Assembly: GCA_017429325.1 (NCBI GenBank)
Contig: JAFRPC010000037.1
Span: 1 to 55,317, forward strand
Reading direction: 5' to 3'
From: Oscillospiraceae bacterium
Lineage (GTDB): Bacteria > Bacillota > Clostridia > Oscillospirales > Oscillospiraceae
DNA: 55,317 bases
In this document: piece by piece, positions 1-9,219 of the stretch
Layout: each line of letters opens with the position of its first letter
Numbering within the stretch: position 1 is the first letter of the stretch
Notes under the pieces: model-generated
What the model was told of the DNA's origin: nothing
The model's input: the letters and a program-made list of their open reading frames with translations, nothing else
Databases searched by the model: none
Made by a program: the position numbers and the translations under genes

Positions 1-165
1 ACAAATGGCGATTACGAGCAAGAGACTCGCACAAGCCGGATATTACAGTCTATCCGACAGGTACGAGTCCCTGCACTTATGCGATTGAACCGCCGTGTAC
101 CGAACGGTACGCACGGTGGTGTGGGAGGTCGCTCACTCAACGAATGGGTGAGCTCCTACCCGATT
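1..165 (+). mobile_element. 3' end of a bacterial group II intron (domains V and VI)
   Basis: The stretch from about 86 has the form of intron domain V: the arms CCGCCGTGTACC and GGTACGCACGGTGG pair around a GAAC loop. It is followed by a domain VI-like hairpin (GCTCACTC / GGGTGAGC, 131-152) and the terminal CCTACCCGATT. This arrangement is typical of bacterial group II intron 3' ends. The reverse transcriptase/maturase would lie to the left of the window. The intron ends about 5 bp from the stop codon of the minus-strand anti-sigma gene, so it inserted just past that gene without breaking it. The boundary at about 165 is estimated from the conserved end. Confidence 0.65.
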
Positions 166-170
166 TTGGC

Positions 171-1361
171 TCAGCCCTGAGAGAGGCCGGTGAATTCCAG
201 AGGCGCTTCCGCTGTGATCTCCACCGCTGCCGTCTCCAATTCTGACGACAGGGTTTTCAGAAACGCTTCCGCAGCTTCGCCCCGCTGATTGATGTACAGG
301 GCGATCTGGAAGCCTTCGGGGTCCTGACAGAACAGGGCCGTACCGTCCGGGGTCGTTTCAAACCAAAGGTCGGTGCGCTCGCCCTGGGCTTCGCGCCGGG
401 TCAGCTGAAAGCCGCCGACGTTCTCATAGTCGTCGCAGTAGTCCTCGATCCAGAGCTGGACCGTCACGCCGTCCGCTTCCCGCGTATACGCGAGGTCCCG
501 GTACAGGCCGGTCAGATCTGTTTCGGGATCCGCGAGCTGCTGCGCGGACAGGTTCATGCCGTATTTTTCCCTACATGTAAAGCCCAGCGCTTCCAGGCGA
601 TCCGGGAGTTTGAGGACGCGGACGGTGCTTGTGGCCCTGCGCTCGATGGGCACGCCGGAATCCGCCAGGGTCACGTGGGAAGCAGCCTCCTCCGCCCGGG
701 CAAAGCTCCGGTCAGAGCTGACGACCAGGATGCAGTGCAGGGCCTCGCTGCGGCAGAACAGGTGGAAGGTCTCGCCGAGGGATGGCTCCTGCACCCGCAG
801 CCACACCGTCTCCATGCCGTTGAGTTTCCCTTCCCGGACCAGCTCTGTCTCATAGCGGGTATAATAGTCCCGATAGCCCAGCCCGTCCCGGTCCAGGACC
901 TCGATGCAGAGCAGCTCGTTTTCCTCTGTGATGGGGAAGTACCGGACGTAGGCTGACTCCAGCGTTTCCGCATCCAGAGTGGACTGGCTCTCAGGGCTCC
1001 GGGTCTCCAGGAGCTCCTTCAGCGTCAGACTGCCGCCGTCCTTGCGCTGGGGCAGGGACCAGCCGTTCAGGGTGAAGCCGATATAGTTTCCGGCGCCCTG
1101 GTCTTCCAGTTGGATGTCATTTTGTGAGATCACCGTGCCGTTCTCGGACTGCGCTGTGCGCGACAGCCGGAACCAGCTGGCTGCGGCATAGGCGGCGCCG
1201 GAGAGCAGCAGCACCGTAAGGGCTGCCGCGGCGGCCCAAACGCCCCACCGAATGGAGCGCCGGGCCTTTTCCTGCCCGTTTGGAATGTTCAGCAGACGGT
1301 CTTCGGCTTCGGCAGAGGGCTGAAGCCGGGAAAACGCCCGGCGATATTGCTCGTTTGTCAT
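171..1361 (-). CDS. membrane-anchored anti-sigma-like protein
   Basis: A 396-residue protein with a short cytoplasmic N-terminus (about 37 residues), one membrane segment at about 38-61, and a large extracytoplasmic part with no enzyme motif that I recognise. Its start codon overlaps the stop of the ECF sigma gene by 4 bp, so the two are translationally coupled. This layout is typical of an ECF sigma factor with its membrane-bound anti-sigma partner, where the N-terminal segment would hold the sigma factor at the membrane. The function is inferred from context and topology. The N-terminus does not show a clear zinc-binding anti-sigma motif, so it could instead be a general DUF-type membrane sensor. 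Confidence 0.6.
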   Translation of the reverse strand: MTNEQYRRAFSRLQPSAEAEDRLLNIPNGQEKARRSIRWGVWAAAAALTVLLLSGAAYAAASWFRLSRTAQSENGTVISQNDIQLEDQGAGNYIGFTLNGWSLPQRKDGGSLTLKELLETRSPESQSTLDAETLESAYVRYFPITEENELLCIEVLDRDGLGYRDYYTRYETELVREGKLNGMETVWLRVQEPSLGETFHLFCRSEALHCILVVSSDRSFARAEEAASHVTLADSGVPIERRATSTVRVLKLPDRLEALGFTCREKYGMNLSAQQLADPETDLTGLYRDLAYTREADGVTVQLWIEDYCDDYENVGGFQLTRREAQGERTDLWFETTPDGTALFCQDPEGFQIALYINQRGEAAEAFLKTLSSELETAAVEITAEAPLEFTGLSQG

Positions 1362-1834
1362 GATTTGGTTTCCTCCGTTAATTCAGATTTTAGTTGGTTC
1401 CGGCCCCGGAACAAGCGCATTTTGACTGCGGCCTGGCTGATGTGCAGCAGGCTCGCGATCTCCTTGATGGACAGGTCCTCATAGTAGTGCATGTGAATGA
1501 CTGTCCGCAGGGCTTCGGGCAGCCGCATCACGGCGGACACCAGCTCGCGGTCCTCCGGCTGCGCCGCCGCGGCGAGGGCCTCCGGGTCCTCTAAGGAGAG
1601 AGGTCCCCTTGCCCTGCTACGGAGCAGACTGCGGCTCTCGTTGACTGTCACCTTTGTCAGCCATTTGTCAATGTGTACAGCGTCACGAAAGGCCGCGGGA
1701 TGCTTCCAGAGCTTCAGGAAAACGTTCTGCATCACGTCCTCCGCGTCCTGCCGCTGCCGGGTAAAGGACAGGGCCAGCAAAAATACCCGGCGGCTGTTGC
1801 GGTCAACGGCCTCAAGATAGACTTGTCTGTCCAA
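1358..1834 (-). CDS. ECF-type RNA polymerase sigma factor
   Basis: Sigma-70 region 2 is seen in SFTRQRQDAEDVMQNVFLKL and region 4 in the helix-turn-helix around LSIKEIASLLHISQAAVKMR. There is no region 3, as expected for the ECF class. The frame opens at a GTG at 1900 (180 residues). However, the best promoter -10 (TATAAT, 1903-1908) would start transcription near 1896, downstream of that GTG. I therefore prefer the TTG at 1834, which has AGGTGG seven bases upstream and gives a 158-residue protein starting MDRQVYLEAV. It would direct polymerase to a small regulon controlled by the downstream membrane protein. The start remains uncertain; the family assignment is firm. Confidence 0.85.
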   Translation of the reverse strand: MDRQVYLEAVDRNSRRVFLLALSFTRQRQDAEDVMQNVFLKLWKHPAAFRDAVHIDKWLTKVTVNESRSLLRSRARGPLSLEDPEALAAAAQPEDRELVSAVMRLPEALRTVIHMHYYEDLSIKEIASLLHISQAAVKMRLFRGRNQLKSELTEETKS

Positions 1835-1883
1835 GTCGGCGCCACCTGCCTTTGTTTGGATTATGGGTCTGCTTGAATCAATC

Positions 1884-1908
1884 GTGAAAGGTCCTTTCAC
1901 CTATTATA
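1884..1908 (-). promoter_or_regulatory. promoter -10 and 17-bp palindrome before the ECF sigma gene
   Basis: On the minus strand a perfect TATAAT lies at 1903-1908, with only a weak -35 around 1927-1932. Directly downstream, covering the expected start of transcription, is a perfect 17-bp palindrome (GTGAAAGG-T-CCTTTCAC, 1884-1900). It may be an operator or a 5' hairpin in the leader. Confidence 0.45.
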
Positions 1909-2015
1909 ACGCAGAAAGGCGGAAAAAGGTAACAGGGCGAAATCGTTTTTCAACGAAAACGGCCCTCTGTGTTCTGAACCATAAGGTCAACACAGAGAGC
2001 CGTGAAACGATACGC

Positions 2016-2117
2016 TTCTCAATTCTCAATTTCGCACGGGGACGGGGGACGCGGATTCTTCGCTCCGCTCAGAATGACCCGCCGTAGGGGCCGCTCTTAC
2101 CCGAAGGGTGAGGCTGT
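2016..2117. repeat. composite dispersed repeat (7-bp units plus palindromic modules)
   Basis: Two 7-bp units (TCTCAAT) are followed by a GC-rich module containing GGATTCTTCGCTCCGCTCAG. A shorter version of that module recurs at 23928-23955, next to other 7-bp repeats. A GTAGGGGC module start follows at 2084. It lies between the sigma gene and the DUF4272 remnant and carries no gene. Confidence 0.55.
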
Positions 2118-2126
2118 TCGCCGGGC

Positions 2127-2496
2127 TCAGGTATCGAGGCTGATATTAAACCAGTCGTCCTCGGTGGAGATTAGCCATTCCAGGCCTCTTTTGCGTTCCA
2201 CTACGTTGCTGGGGATCAGGCCGCCGATGTTTGTTTCGGGCTTGATGCGCTGCTCCGTCACCGCCCAGTCATAGCGGTAGTACAGGTCCAGCATATCCAG
2301 GATCTCTTCAATATCCCGCAGCTTACACTTGCTTTTGAAGTCCTCCACGTCCTTGCAGGAGGCGATGGTCTGGATGATGAAATTGCAGTCGCACAGCGCT
2401 CCGCCGTCCCGGATGTCGTCCACAAGTCCCAGGGCATTGGATATACTCGTTGTTCTTTTCTCTTCGCTCCAACTGCTTTTGGGTGCTGGCGTCCAT
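2127..2496 (-). pseudogene. DUF4272 protein, internally deleted and frameshifted
   Basis: The C-terminal part (from NALGLVDDIRDGG through EILDMLDLYYRYDWAV to WFNISLDT) matches the end of DUF4272 proteins, whose role is unknown. A well-placed AGGAGG followed 10 bases later by ATG at 2496 starts a different frame (MDASTQKQLERREKNNEYI), which looks like the N-terminus of the same family. The two meet near 2435 in different frames, with roughly 80 or more residues of the usual ~200-residue protein missing. The simplest reading is an internal deletion with loss of frame. A TTG at 2501 opens a 124-residue frame through the C-terminal part, but its first 25 residues are not family-like. Confidence 0.5.
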
Positions 2497-2513
2497 CGCA
2501 AATCCGCCTCCTT

Positions 2514-2541
2514 TTACTTCTCACTTCTTACTTCTCAATTC
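2514..2541. repeat. 7-bp tandem repeat, four units
   Basis: The units are TTACTTC, TCACTTC, TTACTTC and TCAATTC, with strict 7-bp spacing. They lie between the ftsZ terminator and the DUF4272 remnant and belong to the dispersed heptamer family of this window. Confidence 0.7.
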
Positions 2542-2548
2542 TTCGCGT

Positions 2549-2591
2549 AAAAAATCCCTCCGCGGGCGGTGCGCCTGCGGAGAGATTTTTT
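2549..2591 (-). terminator. terminator after ftsZ
   Basis: A strong hairpin (stem TCTCCGCAGGC pairing with GCCCGCGGAGGGA on the minus strand) is flanked by A6 and T6 runs, so it can work in both directions. It ends the division and wall cluster. Confidence 0.8.
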
Positions 2592-2594
2592 GCC

Positions 2595-3731
<1,137 letters not shown>

Positions 3732-3881
3732 GCGATTCATCCTCCTATGTATCTGTAATCCATAATGGTAATGTATGATGTAGTCTGCGCACAAAGGGCG
3801 CTTTTATACTGTTCTATTCTATCGTGATTTTGCTCATTGGTCAATAGAAAAATCTGTTTTTTTGCAAAATTTTTATTTTTT

Positions 3882-5342
3882 TTACTGGAATTCCATGAAA
3901 TGGGCTTTTTTGTCCTCGTTGAAGGTCAGGTCGATGGTGCCGGAGCGGCGCTGGATCTCCTTCTCCTCCAGGGCGGCCTCTAAGAAGCGGAGCTTGTAGT
4001 CCAGCTCCTCCACGGTGCCCAGGCGGATCTCGTAGCGGGTCCCATACCAGAGGGTCAGGTCGTAGGATGTGCTCACGTCCACCCGGACGATCTCCTTGGC
4101 AAAGGGCGTCTGCTCCAGGGCCGGGATGAGCTCCAGGATCACCTTCTGCTTGGCGGCGATCTCCGACAGGTCCGCGCCGTCGGCGGCGGAGGGCTTGAGC
4201 CAGTCGCCGGGCTGGGGGACCTGGATGGGCATTCCGGTGACGACCAGATGGGAGCGGACCGCCTGCTCGGAGGCGGCCTCCAAAATGCGCCCCTCCCGGC
4301 TCATGAGCCACCAGCCGCCGGTCTCGTCCTGGATGCCGTAGGTGACTTCAAACTCCGAGACGGTGATGACGACGGTGCCGGGAAACTGAATTTTGATTTG
4401 GATCTCGTTGACATAGGGCAGGGCGGCGTGGATGCGGGAGGCCACGGTGGCCTTGCTGAGGCTCAGCAGGTTGTCGTCCAGATGGATGCCGGAGGCCTTG
4501 ATGATGTCCCCCGCCGTGTAGCAGCTGTGGCCCTCCACCAGGGCCGGAGCCGTCTCCGGGGGAGTGGGCTGGGCGGTCTCAGGCGCTTCGGTCTCAGACG
4601 GGGCGGTCTCGCCGCCCTCAGTCTCAGGCGCCGCGGTCTCACCCTCGCCCGTAGGGAGCTCCCCGGTGCCGGTGGGGGCGGTCTCGCCGGAGGCAAGGGA
4701 CGCGGCCTCGCTGACGGGCGGGGCTGTGGTCTCCAGGGGGACCGGGACGGCGGGCTCCACGCCCGTGAACACGACCTCAATGTGCTTGACCTTGAAGAAG
4801 ATGACCATGCTCAGGACGATGACCGCCACCACAGCCAGCATCGTGACGAATTTGAAGCCAAAGTTCGTGTTGTAGACCCGGTGGGGCTTCTTCTTCCGGT
4901 GCTTTTTTGCGGCCTCCGGCTCCGGTTCTTCTGTCCGCTGGCGCTGGCGCTGCTCCGCCTGACGGCGCTTGCGCTGCTCGGCCTGCTGGCGCTTACGTTC
5001 GTCGGCCTGCTGGCGCTTGCGCTCGTCGGCCTGCTTCCGGGCCGCCTTCGCGGCTGCGCGGTCCCTGGCGGGAGCCTGCCGTTCGGCGGCGGCGCTCCGG
5101 GTCTGCCGGGCCGTGCCCCTGTCCCGGGCCGGAGCTGCGTCCCGGCTCCGGGTCTGCTCCGGCGAGCGGGTCCGGGTCTGCTCTGGCGAGCGCATCCGTT
5201 CCCGGCGCTCCGCCTCCCGGGTGGAGGCGCTGCCGGTGCGGGGACGGCTGTCCCTGGGCCGGGAGGCCGGGGTCCGGGGCTTTTCCCGCGTGACGGCGGC
5301 CCGACCGCGTTCCGCCGGGCGTCTGTTGTTGTCGTGTTCCAT
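3882..5342 (-). CDS. ftsQ: cell division protein FtsQ/DivIB with long basic N-terminus
   Basis: Single-pass division protein that links FtsZ-directed assembly to septal wall synthesis. It has a ~160-residue cytoplasmic N-terminus made of Arg/Gln/Ala-rich repeats (QADERKRQ-like units and SPEQTR repeats). A membrane helix at about 162-183 follows, then an outer POTRA-like region with a FtsQ/DivIB beta domain. Between the first POTRA strand (KHIEVVFTG) and the next helix (CYTAGDIIKASGI) sits a ~75-residue Thr/Pro/Glu-rich insert, which is unusual. The start at ATG 5342 has GGAG 8 bases upstream; the open frame to 5444 runs into repeat sequence. The protein is 486 residues, about twice the family's usual length. 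Its position between murA and ftsZ supports the call. Confidence 0.85.
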   Translation of the reverse strand: MEHDNNRRPAERGRAAVTREKPRTPASRPRDSRPRTGSASTREAERRERMRSPEQTRTRSPEQTRSRDAAPARDRGTARQTRSAAAERQAPARDRAAAKAARKQADERKRQQADERKRQQAEQRKRRQAEQRQRQRTEEPEPEAAKKHRKKKPHRVYNTNFGFKFVTMLAVVAVIVLSMVIFFKVKHIEVVFTGVEPAVPVPLETTAPPVSEAASLASGETAPTGTGELPTGEGETAAPETEGGETAPSETEAPETAQPTPPETAPALVEGHSCYTAGDIIKASGIHLDDNLLSLSKATVASRIHAALPYVNEIQIKIQFPGTVVITVSEFEVTYGIQDETGGWWLMSREGRILEAASEQAVRSHLVVTGMPIQVPQPGDWLKPSAADGADLSEIAAKQKVILELIPALEQTPFAKEIVRVDVSTSYDLTLWYGTRYEIRLGTVEELDYKLRFLEAALEEKEIQRRSGTIDLTFNEDKKAHFMEFQ

Positions 5343-5433
5343 CGTATTATCTCCAGTTTTGTCTGTCAAATATTTACAGGGAAGTGAGGCCGGCTGATAG
5401 CCGGCGCTACAGGCGGGGCACGGCGGCGGACGG

Positions 5434-5495
5434 CGGGCGGCCAATGACCGCCCCTACAGGCGGGTCTGTTGCCTGTTGCCCGTTGCCTGTTGCCT
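5434..5495. repeat. palindromic module plus four 7-bp GTTGCCY units
   Basis: A GGGCGG-CCAATGA-CCGCCC palindrome with CTACAGGCGGG is followed by GTTGCCT, GTTGCCC, GTTGCCT and GTTGCCT (5468-5495). The same composite recurs at 44780-44837 and, in reverse order, twice at 23818-24020. It fills the ftsQ-murA gap. Confidence 0.8.
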
Positions 5496-5542
5496 CGTCC
5501 GGGCGGGGCACGGCGGCCAGAGGTCTGGCCGCCCTTGATCGC

Positions 5543-6787
5543 TTATGCTTCCACCCGAACCTCTGCGCCCAAGGCGCGGAGGCGTGCTGCGAAGTCGGCG
5601 TAGCCCCGGTCCAGGTGCCAGGCCTGGGTGATGCGGCTCTCGCCCTCAGCGCCTAAGGCGGCGCAGACCATGGCCGCGGCCCCCCGCAGGTCGGTGGCGG
5701 CCATTTCCGCGCCGTGGAGCTTCGCCGTCCCGTGGACGACGGCCCGGCGGCCTGACAGCTCGATCTGTGCGCCCATGGCCCGCAGGGCGGGGACGTGGCG
5801 GAAGCGGTCCTCGAAGACCGTCTCAGAGAAGAGCGTCCGCCCTTGGGCCCGGAGCAGGGCCGCCATCATGGGGGCCTGGGCGTCGGTGGGGAAGGCGGGG
5901 TAGGGGCCCGTGACGACGGGCTCCGGGGCCTGCAGGGCTCCGGCCCGAAGACTCAGGGCGGCGGGTTCACGGGTCAGCTCGCAGCCCGCCTGCTCCAAGG
6001 TCCGGAGCACGGGCTCTAACTGGGCGGGGCAGAGCCCCGTCAGCCGCAGGGTCCCGCCCGCGGCGGCCACGGCGCAGAGCCAGGTGGCGGCCTCCATCCG
6101 GTCCGGGAGGACCCGGTGGACGGCCCCGTGGAGCGGGGCGGGGGTGATGCGGACGCAGGCGCTTCCGGCCCCGGTGACGCGAGCCCCGCAGGCGTTCAGG
6201 AAGGCGGCCAGGTCCCGGATTTCCGGCTCCCGGGCCGCGCCGCAGATGCGGACGGGTCCCGAGGCCCCCAGGGCGGCCAGCATCAGGTTTTCGGTGGCGC
6301 CGACGCTGGGGTAGGGGAGACGGACCGTACCGGCGCGGGGCCTGCCCCGGCAGCGGAGCAGGCAGTCCTCCCGGCGGACCTCCACCCCTAAGGCCTCCAG
6401 GCCCTTAAGATGCAGGTCCAGGGGCCGGGCCCCTAAGACGCAGCCCCCCGGCAGGGGGATCTCCGCCTGACCGCAGCGGCCCAGCAGAGCCCCCAGCAGC
6501 AGCACCGAGGAGCGGAGCTGCCCCGCCAGGGCGGGGTCCGGGTCCGTCCGGGGCGGGGCGGCGGCATCGAGGAAAAGCGTATCTCCCGCCGCCCGGCAGG
6601 AGAGCCCTAAGCCCTCCAGCAAGGCGCAGCTCACGCGCAGGTCCCGGATAGACGGACAGCCCAGCAGGACGCTTCGCCCCGGCACCGCCGCAGCGGCGGC
6701 CAGCAGGGGCAGCACGGCGTTCTTGCTCCCCTGGACGGCGAGCGTCCCGTGGAGCGGCTGCCCGCCGGTGATACAGAGCGTTTCCAA
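5543..6787 (-). CDS. murA: UDP-N-acetylglucosamine 1-carboxyvinyltransferase MurA
   Basis: First committed step of peptidoglycan synthesis: transfers enolpyruvate from PEP to UDP-GlcNAc in the cytoplasm. The catalytic-loop cysteine is in GGCVLGARPLDLH at residue 116, matching the fosfomycin-target Cys of the family. The N-terminal SKNAVLPLLAA holds the conserved Lys-Asn. The ATG at 6817 has no ribosome site, whereas a TTG at 6787 has GGGAGGG seven bases before it and starts METLCITGG. I chose the TTG, which gives 414 residues. It lies in the dcw cluster between murG and ftsQ, a common Gram-positive order. The sequence is very Ala/Leu/Arg-rich. Confidence 0.93.
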   Translation of the reverse strand: METLCITGGQPLHGTLAVQGSKNAVLPLLAAAAAVPGRSVLLGCPSIRDLRVSCALLEGLGLSCRAAGDTLFLDAAAPPRTDPDPALAGQLRSSVLLLGALLGRCGQAEIPLPGGCVLGARPLDLHLKGLEALGVEVRREDCLLRCRGRPRAGTVRLPYPSVGATENLMLAALGASGPVRICGAAREPEIRDLAAFLNACGARVTGAGSACVRITPAPLHGAVHRVLPDRMEAATWLCAVAAAGGTLRLTGLCPAQLEPVLRTLEQAGCELTREPAALSLRAGALQAPEPVVTGPYPAFPTDAQAPMMAALLRAQGRTLFSETVFEDRFRHVPALRAMGAQIELSGRRAVVHGTAKLHGAEMAATDLRGAAAMVCAALGAEGESRITQAWHLDRGYADFAARLRALGAEVRVEA

Positions 6788-6877
6788 TGACCGTCCCTCC
6801 CGCACAGTTTTTTCCATTCTATGCGGCGGGGGCGGAGAAAGTGCAGGGTCCAGGATCCGTTTATTTGCCTTCGGCCA

Positions 6878-6903
6878 GTAGGGGCCGATGCCTACATCGG
6901 CCC
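6878..6903. repeat. GTAGGGGC palindromic module (GGGCCGATG stem)
   Basis: GGGCCGATG-CCTA-CATCGGCCC behind GTAG. It is identical to the copy at 18758-18783, and variants lie at 19086, 35854 and 44736. It sits just after the murG stop codon. Confidence 0.8.
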
Positions 6904-6906
6904 TTT

Positions 6907-8034
6907 CTATTTGCTTTCGGCCAGTTCCAGGATGGTGTTGAGGATGCGCTCGGCGCTGTCCACCACGGCCATTTTCTGCAGGGCCTCCCGCATGGCCTGA
7001 CGCCGGGGGGCGTCCTGCATCAGCGCCCGGACGGTCTCATAGAGAGCCTCGGCGGTGAGGCCCTGCTCGTTCAGCACCAGGGCCGCGCCCTGGCGCTCCA
7101 GCACCCGGGCGTTCTTGTCCTGGTGGTTGTCGGTGACGTTGGGGGAGGGGACGATGATGCAGGGGGTCCCGGCGGCCTCGATCTCGTTGAGGGAGGAGGC
7201 CCCGGCCCGGGTGATGATGAGGTCCGCCGCGGCCATCAGGTCCGGCATGTTGTGGATGTACTCCCGCATGTCCAGCTCCGGGTGGGCTTTCAGGTCCACG
7301 CCCTTCTCGGCCACCAGCTCCGGCATCCAGCGCCAGCCGTAGGAGCCGGTGGCGTGGACGTGGCGCCAGGGACAGCCGTCCCGGACCTCCAAGGCCAGGA
7401 AGTCGGCCATACGCTTGTTCATCTCCCGGGCCCCTAAGCTGCCCCAGGCGGAGACCAAAAGGGGCTCCTCGCCGAGGCCCAGCCTGGCCCGGGCCTCGGC
7501 CCGGGTGGTGTAGAGGAATTCCTGACGCACCGGCATCCCTACCACCTGCACCCGCTCCGGGTGCTTGTAGTAGGCCCGGCTCTCCTCGAAGCAGACCATG
7601 ATGCGGCTGGCACTGTCGGCCACCATGCGGGTGGTGAGACCGGGCAGGGCGTTGGCCTCGTGGACCGCCGTGGGGACGCCTCGCTTGGCCCCCTGCCGCA
7701 GCATGGGGTAGGAGGCGTAGCCGCCGGTGCCGACGATGACGTCGGGCCGGAACTCCTTGAGGATGCGGTCAGCCTTCCGCAGAGAGCCCCGCAGGTTTTT
7801 CAGGGTGACAAGATTGTGCCAGACGCCCTTGGGTGTCAGCTTGCGGGCGTAGCTGGAGACCTTCAGGGTCTCCAGCCGGTAGCCCTCCCGGGGCACCAGC
7901 TTGGTCTCCATTTCCCCCTCGGCGCCGACAAATAAAATTTCGGCGTCGGGGCGGCGGGCCTTCAAAAGCTTGGCGACGGAAATGGCCGGGTTGATGTGTC
8001 CCGCGGTCCCGCCGCAGGTAAAGATAACATTCAT
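6907..8034 (-). CDS. murG: UDP-GlcNAc:undecaprenyl-PP-MurNAc-pentapeptide GlcNAc transferase MurG
   Basis: Converts lipid I to lipid II at the inner face of the membrane. The N-terminal glycine-rich loop CGGTAGHINPAI and the C-terminal TRAGASSLNEIEAAGTP donor-site region are both clear. The protein is 375 residues, normal for the family. The start at ATG 8034 has GGAAGGAG six bases upstream and overlaps the ftsW stop by 4 bp, so the two are coupled. The longer frame to 8073 lies inside ftsW and is not needed. Confidence 0.96.
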   Translation of the reverse strand: MNVIFTCGGTAGHINPAISVAKLLKARRPDAEILFVGAEGEMETKLVPREGYRLETLKVSSYARKLTPKGVWHNLVTLKNLRGSLRKADRILKEFRPDVIVGTGGYASYPMLRQGAKRGVPTAVHEANALPGLTTRMVADSASRIMVCFEESRAYYKHPERVQVVGMPVRQEFLYTTRAEARARLGLGEEPLLVSAWGSLGAREMNKRMADFLALEVRDGCPWRHVHATGSYGWRWMPELVAEKGVDLKAHPELDMREYIHNMPDLMAAADLIITRAGASSLNEIEAAGTPCIIVPSPNVTDNHQDKNARVLERQGAALVLNEQGLTAEALYETVRALMQDAPRRQAMREALQKMAVVDSAERILNTILELAESK

Positions 8035-9200
8035 AGCGCTCTCCTTCCCACGGTTTCCTTGTTGGTACACCATCTGGAGATGGACAGGATGACGCCCATC
8101 TCAAAGAGCTGGATCAGCAGCGCCGTTCCGCCGGAGGAGAAGAAGGGCAGGGAAATGCCCGTGGGCGGGGTCAGGCCGGTGACGACGCAGACGTTCAGGA
8201 AGACCTGAAGCGCCAGCTTTGTGGTCAGGCCCACCGCCAGCAGGGTGCCGAAGCGGTCCCTGGCGTGGATGGCGATCCAGTAGCCCCGGAGGATGAGCAG
8301 GGCGAAGAGCAGCAGAATGCCCACCGCGCCCACCAGACCCAGCTCCTCGCAGACGATGGCGAAAATGCAGTCGTTGACGGTTTCGGGCAGATAGAGATAT
8401 TTCTGACGGCTGCGGCCCAGGCCGAGACCCAGCAGGCCGCCGGAGCCGATGGCGTTCTTGGATTGGATGATCTGGTAGCCGGAGCCCAGGGCGTCGGCCT
8501 CCGGGTCCAGCCAGGAGCTGAAGCGGCCCCCCGCATAGCCCTTGATGATGAGGTAGGCGCCCAGAAAGGCGGCGGCCAGGACGACGCCCAGCAGCAGCCA
8601 GCGCTTGGGCGTGCCGCCCACCAGCATCATGACGCCGCCCACCACGAAGAAGATGATGGTGGCGGACAGGTGCTGCTCGATGTAGAGCAGGCCCGCGATC
8701 AGGACGAGGATCCCGGCGTAGGGCAGCACTCCGTAGCGGAAGGTCCCCATCTTATCCTGCCAGGCGGCCATCATCGCCGCGAAGGAGAAGACCATGCCCA
8801 GCTTCACCAGCTCCGAGGGCTGGAAGAGGACGCCCAGCTGGAGCCAGCGCTTTGCGCCGTTGACCTCGACGCCGATGACGGGCACCAGGGCCAGCAGGAA
8901 GAGGGAGCCGCCCAAAATAACCAGGGCCAGCCGATACCAGATGAAGTAGCTAAAGCGGCCTGCCAGCAGCATCGCCGCGAGACCGCCCACGGCAAAGTAG
9001 ACCTGGCGGCGGAAATAGAAGGCGGAGTCGCCGTTCTTTTCCCAGTTGGCCGTGACGAAGCTGGCGGAGAAGAGCATCAGCAGACCCACCAGCGTCAGGA
9101 GCACCACCAGGAGCAGAAAGGCGAGGTCCATGAGACCGGAGGTGTTTTCCTGGAGCGGCGTCCCTTCGGCCTGTTTTCGATTGTGTTTGAATAAGGCCAT
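8031..9200 (-). CDS. ftsW: lipid II polymerase FtsW (SEDS family)
   Basis: Polytopic SEDS glycosyltransferase that polymerises septal peptidoglycan together with its class B PBP. There are about ten membrane helices, with the family segments KRWLQLGVLFQPSELVKLG and PPTGISLPFFSSGGT near the C-terminus. The length is 389 residues. The start has AAAGGAGG five bases upstream. The gene overlaps murG by 4 bp and follows mraY with a 19-bp gap. The cluster partner is the penicillin-binding protein at 13137-15485. RodA is a related alternative, but the dcw context supports FtsW. Confidence 0.94.
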   Translation of the reverse strand: MALFKHNRKQAEGTPLQENTSGLMDLAFLLLVVLLTLVGLLMLFSASFVTANWEKNGDSAFYFRRQVYFAVGGLAAMLLAGRFSYFIWYRLALVILGGSLFLLALVPVIGVEVNGAKRWLQLGVLFQPSELVKLGMVFSFAAMMAAWQDKMGTFRYGVLPYAGILVLIAGLLYIEQHLSATIIFFVVGGVMMLVGGTPKRWLLLGVVLAAAFLGAYLIIKGYAGGRFSSWLDPEADALGSGYQIIQSKNAIGSGGLLGLGLGRSRQKYLYLPETVNDCIFAIVCEELGLVGAVGILLLFALLILRGYWIAIHARDRFGTLLAVGLTTKLALQVFLNVCVVTGLTPPTGISLPFFSSGGTALLIQLFEMGVILSISRWCTNKETVGRRAL

Positions 9201-9219
9201 AGCGGCCTCCTTTCATGGT

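Noticed and set aside
4248-5387. Long plus-strand open frame (379 codons) opposite ftsQ
   Set aside because: Antisense of a GC-rich, Arg/Ala-rich real gene; low-complexity translation with no ribosome site or family resemblance.
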